Positions 23,703-34,422 of a stretch of DNA of 64,000 nucleotides are shown here, one piece after another. Origin of the DNA: Adiantum capillus-veneris. Its lineage: Eukaryota > Streptophyta > Polypodiopsida > Polypodiales > Pteridaceae. The notes below the pieces were generated by a model. That model had not been told where the DNA came from. It made no database searches and saw only the letters and a program-made list of their open reading frames with translations. Position 1 is the stretch's first letter; each line of letters begins with the position of its first letter. The position numbers were made by a program, and so were the translations under genes. The DNA is taken from assembly GCA_014529385.2 (NCBI GenBank), contig CM043965.1, positions 67,575,690 to 67,639,689 of the forward strand. Direction: 5' to 3'.

Positions 23703-23888
23703 TGAAGGAGTACGAGCGGAAGTGCGACGCGAGAGAGAGTGTGAGAAGAAGAGCACGATGATATGGTGAACTCGCTCTACTGTAATGTGTAGAGCATAGT
23801 GAGTTCTTATTAGGTTTTTACAAAAGAATATGTGTACATACCTGGGGGCCCGCCCACTTACCTGGGCGACCACATTGGGCTTTATACC
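23703..23888 (-). repeat. Outer family B LTR (left edge of insertion)
   Basis: Matches 34226-34409 from TGAAGGAGTACG to GGGCTTTATACC. The last eight bases, which would complete CCCCAACA, are replaced by unrelated sequence, so its U3 tip is broken. Confidence 0.85.
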
Positions 23889-24100
23889 TACATACTTGCG
23901 TATGTGGGTATTGCGTACATACTTGCAGTACATGTGCGGTACGTCTGGTGGTGTATGGACTTACACGGGAGCAGGACAGCCGGATGCACACGATCATAGC
24001 CAGCCAGTGGGCATCGGTTGAGAGCGGTTTTCTCTCGCCTTTTGTAGTCTTTAGACTAGGTTCCCTTGCTTAAAGGCACAGTCGCCTTTAAGTGGGAGGT
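23889..24100 (+). mobile_element. Family A copia 3' internal fragment
   Basis: Plus-oriented segment that matches the family A remnant at about 2700-2851. Shared landmarks are the CAGTGGGCATCGGTTGAGAG stretch and the final CCTTTAAGTGGGAGGT polypurine tract before an LTR. It is opposite in orientation to the surrounding family B element. Confidence 0.7.
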
Positions 24101-24321
24101 TGTTGGGGTATAGGCGCCTGTGCCTTGCTCGGCCGCCCAAAGTGAGCATTAGGCGTCGATGTTTCAGGCGTTTGAGACAAAGGAGACAGACACGATGTGG
24201 GTGGGGAGACTCCAAAGAGTGAGCAGCCCCCTATACACTTATGCTATGTATAAGGTATACAAGTCAGTGGGCGCCCAGACTCTGGGCGGCCGGGCAACGC
24301 ACAGGCGCATATACCCCAACA
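24101..24321 (+). repeat. Family A LTR with near-palindromic tips
   Basis: 221 bp from TGTTGGGGTATAGGCGCC to GGCGCATATACCCCAACA. Its two ends are inverted complements over about 12 bases. It is preceded by AGTGGGAGGT, and followed by ACCTCC, the inverse of the same polypurine sequence. Confidence 0.75.
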
Positions 24322-24324
24322 ACC

Positions 24325-24517
24325 TCCGGAGTAGGAGCGGAACTACGACGCGAGAGAGAGAGTGCGAGAAGAAGAGCATGACGATATGGTGAACTCGCTC
24401 TACTGTAATGTGTAGAGCATAGTGAGTTCTTATTAGGTTTTTACAAAAGAATATGTGTACATACTTGGCGGCCCGCCCACTTACCTGGGCGACCACATTG
24501 GGCTTTATACCCCAACA
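24325..24517 (-). repeat. Family B 3' LTR (inner)
   Basis: About 193 bp matching the 5' LTR at 34226-34417 with several substitutions. On the minus strand it begins TGTTGGGGTATAAAGCCC, directly after the polypurine tract. Its outer end (CTCCGGAGTAGG) has drifted from TGAAGGAGTACG. Confidence 0.85.
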
Positions 24518-24535
24518 ACCTCCCACTTAAAGTCC
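24518..24535 (-). other. Family B polypurine tract
   Basis: The minus strand reads GGACTTTAAGTGGGAGGT directly before TGTTGGGG. The same tract, in the other orientation, precedes the family A LTR at 24101. Confidence 0.8.
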
Positions 24536-24606
24536 AATGTGGTACTTTAAGTGTGAGAGAAGCTACTATACAAGCTAATATGCAAGAGATGTAGAGAAGT
24601 GATGTA

Positions 24607-25284
24607 CTACCCTACACCTAACTGCTTGCGAAAATGCGCAAAGCTCTCTGAGGGAAGTCCTTTTGTAAGTAGATCAGCAGGATTTTCTGTGGTGTGAACT
24701 TTGACAAGCTGAATTTGCTTATCCTCGAGCATTTCCCTGATGAAATGATACTTCACATCCACATGCTTTGTCTTTGAGTGATAAACTGGATTGCGAGCCA
24801 ATTGTATAGAACTTTGACTATCACAATATAACACAGGTATCTCTTCTTTGATTCCCAAATCTGTTACTAGTTGATTAAGCCAAATTGATTCTTTGCATGC
24901 CTCTGATGCTGCAACATATTCAGCCTCTGTAGTAGACTGAGTAACACAATCTTGTAATCTAGAACGCCATGATACTGCTCCACCAGCCAATGTAAAGACA
25001 TACCCTGACGTAGACCTTCGGTTGTCTAAGTCACCTGCATAATTTGAGTCTGTAAAACCCTTAACACTTAGCTCCTGACTCCCATAGCATATACGCATAC
25101 TCTTTGTAGCTTTCAGGTATCTCAATATTCCTTTCACTGCCTCCCAATGTTTCTTGCCTGGGTTTGACATGTATCGACTTACTACTCCCACTGCAAATGC
25201 AATGTCTACAGACGCATATGGAATCTTATCCATTTCAGCTTGTTCTTCCTCAGACACAGGACAATCTTGTTTGCTAAGTTTCAC
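24607..25284 (-). pseudogene. Family B RNase H domain and end of RT
   Basis: 225 open codons. IPYASVDIAFAVGVVSRYM shows a loss of about 14 residues between YAS and DIA relative to the usual copia sequence. The RNase H domain follows with GFTDSNYAGDLDNRRSTSGY, TQSTTEAEYVAASEACKE, LYCDSQSSIQLARNP and ADLLTKGLP. The catalytic acidic residues (D of GFTDSNYAGD, E of TEAEY, D of YCDS) are in place. RNase H would degrade the RNA strand during reverse transcription. The RT core that should precede it is missing. Confidence 0.85.
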
Positions 25285-25995
25285 CTATGGTGGACACATT
25301 TAACTAGCTTCCATGTCTTGTTTTTATGCAGAGCTGTCATCTCTGACTGCATGGCCAATTGCCAATTCCCGGAGTCCTTCATTTGCACTGCTTCCTTGTA
25401 ACATGAAGGCTCATTGCAATCAGTCAACATGACATAGTTCATAGATGGAATAAACCTATCAGGAGGTCGCGTGACACGTCTAGATCTACGCACAATAGGT
25501 GGCTCAGGCTCAGCCACAACCTGTGGTTCCACTGTATCCTGTCCTTGCTCCTCTTGAGCCCTGACATTTTGTCTTGCACTTGCAGGTCCATCTTCTTGGA
25601 AGACAACTCTTCTAATCTCCTCAACCCTCTCTGGTTTAGAATGATATTTGGATTCATTAAAGTGAACATCATTGTTGCGGACAACCTTTTTGGATTCGGG
25701 ATCCCAAAGTCTGTACCCCATCTCACCAGAATTACCATAGCCTAGAAAGATGCACTTTCTACTCTTTGGCTCAAGTTTGTTCCTAAATTCCTTTGGAACG
25801 TGAGTATATGCCTCACAGCCAAAGACTCTGAGATGCTTGTATGAGGGCATTTTGCCTGACCATACCATCTCTGGCACTGAATCCTTCTGCAAAACCTTGC
25901 TAGGAGATCTATTTACAAGATGAACAGTTGTTGATACAGCTTCAGCCCAAAACCCATTTTGCAGTTGTGCATTAGACAACATACTTCTGACCTTC
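25281..25995 (-). pseudogene. Family B integrase C-terminal part and start of RT
   Basis: Continues the integrase after the family C insertion: EKVRSMLSNAQLQNGFWAEA, VNRSPSKVLQKDSVPEMVW, LRVFGCEAYTHVP and FLGYGNSGEMGYRLWDPES. A linker with RRSRRVTRPPDRF leads into the RT start (AMQSEMTALHKNKTWKLVK). There the frame jumps straight to the last RT residues at 25284, so some 250 codons including the YVDD site are gone. The first 40 codons of the open frame (26132-26000) belong to the family C LTR, not to this protein. Confidence 0.85.
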
Positions 25996-26000
25996 TCTTG

Positions 26001-26323
26001 TGTAAAGAATGAGGATGCAAGAGAGCTACACAAGACAAGCACAAAGCACACAGAGATGGAAAGCTTCTTCTTCTTCTTCACAGAAAAGAGAGTACAAAAA
26101 TGACTAAGTGCTATAGCTGAAAAGTAGCACATATGTACATGCGGTCACTAAGTGTGAACTCGCTAGAAGCGTACTAGGCTGGCACTATAAGTGTAGTCCA
26201 GCTGTAGAATCACTGGCAGAGATCCTCCGTGTCGGTCACCTAACGCGCCAATGAGTAAATGCCGTAAGCGGCCAAGACCCGTAGTGGATGCCAGCTCAAG
26301 GTGTAGAGCTCGACATCTCAACA
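26001..26323 (-). repeat. Family C 3' LTR
   Basis: TGTAAAGAATGAGG to CATCTCAACA on the plus strand. It is followed by CTCCCCCTC (26324-26332), which is the polypurine tract on the minus strand. Confidence 0.95.
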
Positions 26324-26337
26324 CTCCCCCTCGAGCT

Positions 26338-29300
26338 CTACATGTCGCAGAGTCCAAGCATAGTCCGGAAACGTCGAAGCTTCTCAGCTCCGAGGGCCTT
26401 GGTAAAGATATCCGCTATCTGCTCCTCTGTGCTGACGTAGACCAAGTCGATGTCGCCCGCCAACACTCGCTCTCGAACGTAGTGGTAATGGACCTCTATG
26501 TGTTTGGTCCTGGCATGGAACACTGGGTTCCTAGCCAACTGCATGCTGCTGAGGTTGTCACAATGGATGAAAATCTGCTGGTCCACCTGCACTCCCAAGT
26601 CCTCAAGTAATGTGCGTAGCCAAGCTACCTCGCACGCCGCAACTGCTGCACCTCTGTACTCGGCCTCTGTGCTCGATAAAGCAACCGTAGGCTGCTTTTT
26701 GCTGCTCCAAGTAACAGCAGCACTCCCAAAAGAGGACATGAAGCCACTCGTAGATCTCCTATCAACAATGCTACCTGCCCAATCTGCATCTGTATACCCA
26801 TACAATGCTAATGGTGCATCTGCTGCATAGAACAATGCGTAGTCAAGAGTACCTTGCACATACCTAAGTGTGCGTCGTACTCCATCCAAATGTGGCTTCC
26901 TCGGAAGTTGCATGAACTGACTCTCCAAGCCTACTGTGTAGCTCAAGTCTGGCCTCGTGATAGTCAAGTAGATTAGACTACCCACAATCTTCCTGTACAT
27001 GTTGACATCCTCAACAACATCACCCTTCTCTGCACTCAGCTTTGCATTCACATCCAAGGGAATAGAAATTGGCTTACAATCAGCCATACTATACTTTGAC
27101 AACATGTCCAAAGCATACTGTCTCTGTGATAGCCATACACCCTCTGGAGTCCTGATCACTTCAATGCCAAGAAAGTAGCGCAACTCGCCTAAATCTTTCA
27201 TTTCAAACTCCTGTTTGAGAAGACCCTTCACATGGTCAATCTCCATAGCATTGTCACCAACAATAATAAGGTCATCTACATATATGGTAATGACCACAAT
27301 CCCCACATCACTCTCACGTACATAGAGTGAATGATCAGCATGAGCTCTCCTAAAACCAATACTGACAAGATACTTGGCAATCCTGTCATACCATGCTCTA
27401 GAGCCCTGCTTCAAACCATACAAAGCTTTGAGAAGTCTGCATACATAATCTGGGTAACCTGGATCGACATAACCAGGTGGCTGATCCATATACACTTCCT
27501 CTTGCAACTCACCATTCAAGAAGGCATTCTTTACATCCATTTGATGCATAATCCATCCTCTAGATGCAGCCACTGCTATGACAGCTCTCACTGTCGTCAT
27601 CTTTGCCACTGGAGCAAAGGTCTCCTCATAGTCTATGCCATACGTCTGTGCATAACCCTTTGCGACCAGCCTTGCCTTGTGACGCTCAATGTTACCATCA
27701 GCATTATGCTTGGTTTTATACACCCATTTACAGCCAATAGCTTTCTTGCCACTTGGCAATGGCACCAACTCCCATGTGTCATTTGCTTCCAATGCAGCCA
27801 TCTCTTCATTCATTGCATCATCCCAATGCACATTTCCAACTGCATCCTCAAAACATGTGGGCTCCACATCCTGTATCACCTTAGCCATGTAGGCTTGGTG
27901 ATGCGCTAGATACCCATCATAAGTCAATTTCTGAACTGGATTTCTGACTCTATTAGATATGCGCGGTCCTGGGTCACTCCTTTGCCCTCTAGCATCTTCT
28001 TGTACTTTCCTTACATTAGGTGTCCTGACAGCCGGAATTCCAAATTCCTCATCAAGACTTTGTTCAGAACCATCTGAATCCATGTCTACATGTGAAAAAC
28101 CTGATGATGCATCAACCATAAAGGGAGGTTCATCAACCTTTTCCTTTCCTTTTCGTGATACATTCCCTGTACCTGTTGGTGGAGTAACCTGCGTACGTAG
28201 TCTACCATTCCATGGTTTCTCAACAGAGCCACGAGAAGAGGACTCTTGTGGTCCACTCAAAACCTGTGACTGTGGCCTCACATTTTGTACAACCACATCA
28301 TCTTTTACATCAGCCCCAATAGTGCCATGTGCATTACTGTACCAGCTGCTCATCTCATCAAAGACTACATCTCTGCTCACTCGTAATTCTCGTGTAGTAG
28401 GATTGTAGCACCTGTACCCCTTTTGTTCAAGGGAATATCCCACAAGAATACATTTCTCTGCTTTAGGATCCAATTTCCTACGCAACTCATCTGGTACATG
28501 CACGTAAGCTATGCAGCCAAACACTTTCAAGTGTGCCAAATCAGGCTTTGTACCTGTAAACTTTTCCTCAGGTGTTACATCATGCACCGCAGCTGTAGGT
28601 GTCCTGTTCATAATGTACACAGCTGTATTTACAGCTTCAGCCCAGAAATGATGAGGCATGTTCTTCTCATTCATCAATGCACGTGCAACCTCTGCAATGT
28701 GCCTGTTTTTCCTTTCTGCGACCCCATTCTGCTGTGGAGTATATCTGCATGTAAACTGCCTGTGTATACCATGCATTCGCAGAAAATCTGAAAAATCATT
28801 GGAGAAGTACTCTCCCCCTCCATCTGACCTCAATGTCTTGATTTGCATATCTGTCTCCTTCTCAATCATGACTTTGAAGTCTTGAAAGTGACCAAACACT
28901 TCACTTTTGTTACGCATGAAGTAGACCCATACTTTCCTTGTATGGTCATCAATGAAAGAGACATAATACCTGCAACCATGTATACTTGCAGTATCGGTTG
29001 GACCCCAAACATCTGTGTGCACTACCTCAAGTGGCTTTTTACATACATTGCGCTCATGTGGAAATGAGCCCTTTGACTGTTTTCCAAACTGGCATGCTGC
29101 ACACACTTTATGCATACCATCCACCTTGAATTTGGGCAAACCTTTTACAATCTATTTTGATTGCATGCTGCGCAATCTCTGCTCATTGACATGGCCAATG
29201 CGTTTGTGCCAAATGTCAACATCAGCCACAACACCTGTGCCCTGTGCAAATAATGCAGTTTTTATCTCAGGCATGTCTACATTCAGCGTAAACATTCTGC

Positions 29301-30645
29301 CCACACATTTGCCCTCTGTGATCAGCTTACAGCCATTCTGGAAATCTTCTACATAACAGCCATTTGGATTGAAGCAAACCTGCAAACCCTGCTCAACCAT
29401 TTGTCCAACAGAAACAAGATTCTTTGTAATGTTTGGGACATGAAGTACATCTGCTAAGTACTTTGATTTCCCACTCTTCGTATTTAGAGGTATGTCCCCT
29501 ACATGAGCAATGGGGTGAGCTGTGTCATCTCCTGTCTGCACATAGCCTGACACATCTGGTTTGCGCATATCTCTAAACCACTCTCCACGAGACGTCATGT
29601 GATTAGAGGCACCTGAATCCACATACCAAACATCATCTTGGGTGGAATTCTCTACAGTCATTGTATTCATTACATGTTGCATAACAAACATGCGCTCGTT
29701 TTTGCTGTCATCTGCATCTCTGCTAGTAGATGCATAGTTGCCCTGTTCTCTCTTTCTACTTGCTTTTCCCTTTGGACAGTCACGTGACATGTGACCTCTT
29801 TCACCACAAGTCCAACATTCTCTGCTATCTGGAGTATGTTGCTGCCTGCTTGATCCTGCACCACGACCTCTTTGACTCCCCCTGCCTTGAGACTGGTTTC
29901 CCCTGCCACCTGTATTGTTTTGATTTGATTGAACTTCCAGAAATTGGCCCCTGCAACCCCTTGGGCCTCGACCACGACCTCTACCTCTACCTCTGTTGGA
30001 GTTAGAATAGAAGGCCTGTTCAGAATTATTTCTGCCATGAGAAGAAGATGTGTCAAGGTTCTTCTCCTCAAGAATAAGCATAGAAATTAAATCTTGGAAC
30101 ACGGGGATGTCGTCTCTTGTATTCATGGAAGACCTAAAATGTACATACTCATCTCCTAGACCATCCAAGCATGCACGGACAATGTCATCATCTTCCACTG
30201 AGACTTTAATAGATCCAAGAGCCTCAATGATACTCTTGATCTTCAAAGCATAATCATTGATTGAGAGGTTGTTTCTCTTAACCTGATTTAGCTCCGACTT
30301 TAGTTGAAGCTTCCTGGCCTTGGTGTTCACCTCGAACACTCTGCCTAAGTTTCTCCATGCAATGGCGGGGGTTTCAGCATCCTGTAGACAGCCCATCATG
30401 CCATCTGTGATGCTCATAGAAAGCCAATACATCACTTTGCTCTGGCCTTGTTGCCAGTCCCTCAAAGCTTTCCTTTGTTCTGCTGTAGCATTTGCCTCGG
30501 GAATCTCTGGTTCCTTTTCATTGTCTCCTTCTACATAGTCCCAATAACCTTTTCCTTTTAGGAAATTTGTTATTCTGAACTTCCATGCAGGATAGTTATT
30601 TTTCTCAAGCTTCTCAGTAACAATCTGACTGAAACCGTCAGACAT
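26338..30645 (-). CDS. Family C copia gag-pol polyprotein (one internal TAG)
   Basis: 1435 codons in one frame, broken only by TAG at 29152-29154. Gag begins SQIVTEKLEKNNYPAWKFRI and ends in an RG-rich stretch and the knuckle CWTCGERGHMSRDC. The protease site is WYVDSGASNHMT, with D-S-G intact. The pre-integrase HHCC region spans WHKRIGHVNEQRL to CAACQFGKQ, and the TAG falls inside it. The integrase core shows DVWGPTD, LRSDGGGEYFS and QQNGVAERKNRHI (DDE residues present). RT carries IYVDDLIIVGDN. RNase H has GYTDADWAGSIVDRRSTSGF, LSSTEAEYRGAAVAACEVAW and HCDNLSSMQLARNP. The protein would direct particle formation, reverse transcription and integration. The stop could be a recent mutation or occasionally read through; the gag-protease part alone would be made without it. 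Confidence 0.95.
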
Positions 30646-30943
30646 CTTGAAGCACTAAGACAAAATAGTTGCAATCTGCAAAAACCTGCAAATCTGCTGA
30701 ACCTGCTATCGTGGTACCTGTAACGCTTTCTACACTCAACGAGTGTCCACAATCAAGCGTACATACAACCACTGTACTTGTACAGTAAATCTCTGTATAC
30801 TGCACTTTGGAGACCTGTTCAGAAACTTGTGCGAAAAACCCCTAAAATTTTTTTCGCTGCGCGAGGCGTCTTCGGCATCTGGTCGTGGATTGCGAACGAA
30901 GGGATTGTGATGCTCTTGCTCTCTTAGCCTCTCTTGCCTGCAC

Positions 30944-30958
30944 CAGGCTCTGATACCA
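30944..30958 (-). other. Family C primer-binding site (initiator tRNA-Met)
   Basis: The minus strand reads TGGTATCAGAGCCTG directly after the LTR. This is the standard copia site for priming by initiator tRNA-Met. Confidence 0.9.
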
Positions 30959-31281
30959 TGTAAAGAATGAGGATGCAAGAGAGCTAAACAAGACAAGCAC
31001 AAAGCACACAGAGATGGAAAGCTTCTTCTTCTTCTTCACAGAAAAGAGAGTACAAAAATGACTAAGTGCTATAGCTGAAAAGTAGCACATATGTACATGC
31101 GGTCACTAAGTGTGAACTCGCTAGAAGCGTACTAGGCTGGCACTATAAGTGTAGTCCAGCTGTAGAATCACTGGCAGAGATCCTCCGTGTCGGTCACCTA
31201 ACGCGCCAATGAGTAAATGCCGTAAGCGGCCAAGACCCGTAGTGGATGCCAGCTCAAGGTGTAGAGCTCGACATCTCAACA
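30959..31281 (-). repeat. Family C 5' LTR
   Basis: Same length as and one visible substitution from the 3' LTR. It is flanked outside by tcttg (31282-31286). Confidence 0.95.
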
Positions 31282-31286
31282 TCTTG

Positions 31287-31920
31287 TATGGTCCTATTCA
31301 TCCTCTCAGCAACACCATTTTGAGGAGGATTGTAAGGAGCAGTAAGTTCACGTTTTATACCTTTTGACTCACAAAAGTCCTGAAAGGCCTTTGAAACATA
31401 CTCTCCACCATTGTCAGTGCGTAAGCATTTAAGCTTCTTGACACTATGATTCTCCACAAGTGTCACAAACGTTTTGAAAACACTAAACGCTTCATCCTTG
31501 TGCTTGAGAAAGTAAACCCATACTTTCCTCGAGTAATCATCTATAAATGTCATAAAGTAAGAAGCTCCCCCTAGAGATAGGTTAGGCATAGGTCCACACA
31601 AATCACTATGAACAAGTGCCAACTGTGTATCTCTTCTACTGCTTCTATGCTTATGTGGCTGCTGTGTTTGCTTACCATACAGACAATGTTCACAAAATTC
31701 AAAATCATTAAATGAAAAGCCAGGAAAATAACCAGAACGAGACAAGATTTCCATTCCCTTCTTGGACATATGTCCTAACCGGCTATGCCACAAAGAAACG
31801 TTCGGCTGCTCGGTTACATTGATTACATTTTTAGAGACATTTGATACATAAATCATGTAAAGTCCTCCAGACTTTACTCCATGTGCTACTGTCATAGAAC
31901 CCTTGGATATCTTTCACATG
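31287..31920 (-). pseudogene. Family B pre-integrase and integrase N-terminal part
   Basis: Reads WHSRLGHMSKKGMEILSRSG and CEHCLYGKQ (zinc-binding HHCC), then SDLCGPMPNLSLGGASYFMT, IDDYSRKVWVYFLKHKDE, LRTDNGGEYVS and NPPQNGVAERMNRTIQ. The frame then runs into the family C LTR. Two in-frame stops upstream (TAG at 32079, TGA near 31907) separate it from gag-protease, all in the same frame. Integrase would insert the cDNA; this copy is split and dead. Confidence 0.9.
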
Positions 31921-32078
31921 TTCTGTCCAAAAGTGGTGACGTAGCCAGCATCATCAAGTAAACATGTGCTGATCAAGCTCTTTGTAATGGCGGGAACATG
32001 TCTCACATTCTTCAACGTGAAAGAAGAGCCATTCTGAAACTTCAATTGAACATCTCCAACACCTAAGATCTCACATGT

Positions 32079-33125
32079 CTACCCATTGCCTAGCCGAACA
32101 TGATCTTTAGTGGTCACATAAGAAGTAAACCACTCCTTGTTTGGAGACACATGAAGTGATGCCCCTGAGTCTATAATCCAGTCACTCAGTGCATGTCCAT
32201 CAGATGCTGTAAGAAGAGCTGAGTCCATTGTATTCTTCAAGAAGTAGATGTCTCCTGACACTAGACTGTCATCCTCTGCAACAGTGTTTGTCACATTTAT
32301 TTCTTGAATCTTCACCGAGGACTTGTTCTTCTCACCATGGTCTTCAGCTTTCTCTTTGCCTTTTTCTGCTTTCCATTCTCTGCAGTCTCTTTTCATGTGA
32401 ACCTTCTTGCCACAATGGTAGCATTCTATGTCACTCTTGCCTTTAGCACTGCAGGACTTGCTACGAGACTGATTCCTCTTTCCACCTTTGTACTTTTCTT
32501 TGGTCCTTCCCCTGACAACTAAGGCTGTTCCTTTGCCTTTGTCCGTTGTCTTTCTATTGGTTTCTTCAGTAAGCAGACTTCCTTCTACACCTGCTATGTT
32601 CAAACCATCTGGAGGTGCAGAATTACTCAAAGATGTGCGAAAAGTGTTCCAACTTTCCAGCAATGTGATCAACAGGAACATAGCTCTAACAGGTTCATCA
32701 AACTTGACACCTTGAGCTGACAACTGACTATAGATTGTGTTGAATTCATTCAGATGATTGGACATAGGTGTCCCTTCTTTCATCTTCAAGTCAACAAGCT
32801 TCTTAAGCCAGTATACCTGTGAAGCTGCACTCTGCTTCTCATAAAGATCACTCAGCTTTAACCATGCTTGATAAGCCGACATCTCGTTCGCTACATTGAA
32901 GTAAACGCTTTCTGCCAAAGTCAGCATAATGGTAGAAAGTGCCAATTCATCCATTTCGCTCCATTCATCTTCGTCCATATCTTCTGGTTTTATCCCCTTG
33001 AGCTTTATAGGTTTTATCTGCTTCTTTTGTACCAACACGTGCCAAATCTGCTTCTTCCACAATGGGAAATTGGTTCCATCCAGCTTCTTGATATTGTAAA
33101 GAGCAGTGTCCTGTGATCCAGCCAT
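32079..33125 (-). CDS. Family B gag and protease
   Basis: 348 open codons starting MAGSQDTALYNIKKLDGTNF. It has a UBN2-type gag (WKKQIWHVL, AWLKLSDLYEKQSAASQVYW, LVDLKMKEGTPMSNHLNEF), a basic stretch, the knuckle CYHCGKKVHMKRDC, and the protease start DWIIDSGASLHVSPNKEWF with the catalytic D-S-G. The ORF stops at TAG 32079 just after VRLGNG. The frame continues downstream, so gag could still be made although the element lacks RT. The start codon is the first ATG after a leader of about 1.1 kb. Confidence 0.85.
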   Translation of the reverse strand: MAGSQDTALYNIKKLDGTNFPLWKKQIWHVLVQKKQIKPIKLKGIKPEDMDEDEWSEMDELALSTIMLTLAESVYFNVANEMSAYQAWLKLSDLYEKQSAASQVYWLKKLVDLKMKEGTPMSNHLNEFNTIYSQLSAQGVKFDEPVRAMFLLITLLESWNTFRTSLSNSAPPDGLNIAGVEGSLLTEETNRKTTDKGKGTALVVRGRTKEKYKGGKRNQSRSKSCSAKGKSDIECYHCGKKVHMKRDCREWKAEKGKEKAEDHGEKNKSSVKIQEINVTNTVAEDDSLVSGDIYFLKNTMDSALLTASDGHALSDWIIDSGASLHVSPNKEWFTSYVTTKDHVRLGNG

Positions 33126-34207
33126 AGCTACGCTTCACAGTAGTTTACTTTTCTGGGAAAATTTCGACAGAGTTTCCCCTATAAACTGACCTCTGAACCA
33201 ATATCAACCTGTCAAATGAACCAAGAAAGCTTCAGATTCTGCTGAAATTTTGGCAGAGTCTCCTTTGTAAAATGGCTCTGGTGTACTAAAAACAGACCAA
33301 AAAACAGCTCAAAAAACACTGTCTCTCTGACACTGTAAGCTGCGGGTAAACCTGTCCTGCACCTGTACTGTCTCTCACTGTCCTGTCACTGTCCTATAAG
33401 TATAGACTGCGACAATGCCTCAACGGCAGTAAAGCAAAGATGCAATCCCAACTGTCTAACTCACAGTCAATACATCCTAGCTGCCTATCTAAGGGTGCTC
33501 GAGGGATCGCTCCAAGACCTGTATCACCGAAAGGATCTCAACATTCGAGAATCCCCCAGCTCAATAAAACCTCACTCGACCCTCAACAAAGGCTGCAGTA
33601 AATCTGACAGTACATAGACTTCCCACAAAGTCATACATCCACAAATTTCCCACTATATGTTGTAACCGCTACGGCGGTTGTTTGCTGCGTGACTCACAAC
33701 CAACAAACCCTCAACAGACATACATCATCTCTAACAATACATCCCATGTGGAAGTACCTGCAATATCAGGATGAAATCTGGAATATCAAGCAGCAAACAC
33801 AAGCTACCTGATGAACTAGTGGATGTCGCCTACAGTCTGTGTGTAGATGCGTCCGTGTCGTATGTGACACGCCTCCAAGAACTGTGAGCCGTCCTTCGAT
33901 GTGTAGACAGCCACAAATCAACACTCTGGGAGTGTCGATATCCTCAGCACCTACAATCGTAGGCCGAAAACCCCAAATTTGCAGAGTCGGCGGATCTGCA
34001 CCCACTGAGACCACGTAGTCGAAAATGGCCTGCACAGAACTTTGTCGAAGCCGAACGGTGGCCGAGATGACCTCAGAATGAAATTCTGAGAACATCGAGT
34101 CCTTCGGCCTCGCCCACAGGATTTGGGGCCGTGTCTTCGCCTATCGAACTTCACTCCAATCTGAGTTGGTGACTCTAGCCTCCTGCAGTGCTGCCCCGAG
34201 CCTCGAT
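33126..34207 (-). other. Family B 5' leader
   Basis: Untranslated sequence between primer site and gag. It has two related copies of a segment with AAACTCTGTC/AGACTCTGCC and a T-rich core (about 33150-33290), similar to those at 894-1111. Short ORFs only. Confidence 0.6.
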
Positions 34208-34223
34208 CTGAGCTCAGATACCA
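34208..34223 (-). other. Family B primer-binding site (initiator tRNA-Met)
   Basis: The minus strand reads TGGTATCTGAGCTCAG two bases after the LTR. It is the copia initiator tRNA-Met site with one substitution in the first ten or so bases. Confidence 0.8.
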
Positions 34224-34225
34224 GT

Positions 34226-34417
34226 TGAAGGAGTACGAGCGGAAGTGCGACGCGAGAGAGAGTGCGAGAAGAAGAGCACGACGATATGGTGAACTCGCTC
34301 TACTGTAATGTGTAGAGCATAGTGAGTTCTTATTAGGTTTTTACAAAAGAATATGTGTACATACCTGGCGACCCGCCCACTTACCTGGGCGACCACATTG
34401 GGCTTTATACCCCAACA
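34226..34417 (-). repeat. Family B 5' LTR
   Basis: 192 bp, TGTTGGGGTATAAAGCCC to CTCCTTCA on the minus strand. It is followed outside by gttgt (34418-34422), which pairs with 23698-23702. Confidence 0.9.
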
Positions 34418-34422
34418 GTTGT

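Larger units (their letters stand above)
26001..31281 (-). mobile_element. Young, nearly intact Ty1/copia element (family C), nested in family B
   Basis: 5281 bp with two 323-bp LTRs (26001-26323 and 30959-31281) that differ at one position I can find (ctacaca versus ctaaaca). The target duplication is tcttg (25996-26000 and 31282-31286). The primer site directly abuts the 5' LTR and a GAGGGGGAG polypurine tract abuts the 3' LTR. One long minus-strand frame encodes gag, protease, integrase, RT and RNase H with a single TAG. It sits within the integrase codons of family B. This is the youngest insertion in the window. Confidence 0.95.
23703..34417 (-). mobile_element. Composite Ty1/copia element (family B) inserted in the CACTA element
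   Basis: Flanked by gttgt at 23698-23702 and 34418-34422. Minus-strand order from the right is 5' LTR (34226-34417), primer site, leader, gag, protease, integrase (split by family C), RNase H, polypurine tract and 3' LTR (24325-24517). To the left of that LTR lies a family A fragment with its own LTR, then a second family B LTR that ends at the target duplication. The whole block therefore behaves as one insertion with a complex 3' end. The RT core is deleted and several stops are present, so the element is dead. The order protease-integrase-RNase H is that of copia. Confidence 0.8.

Noticed and set aside
26001-26132. Signal-peptide-like start (LSISVCFVLVLCSSLASSFF) on the family B integrase ORF
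   Set aside because: These codons come from the family C LTR joined by the nested insertion. The same peptide appears in the other LTR at 30959-31090.
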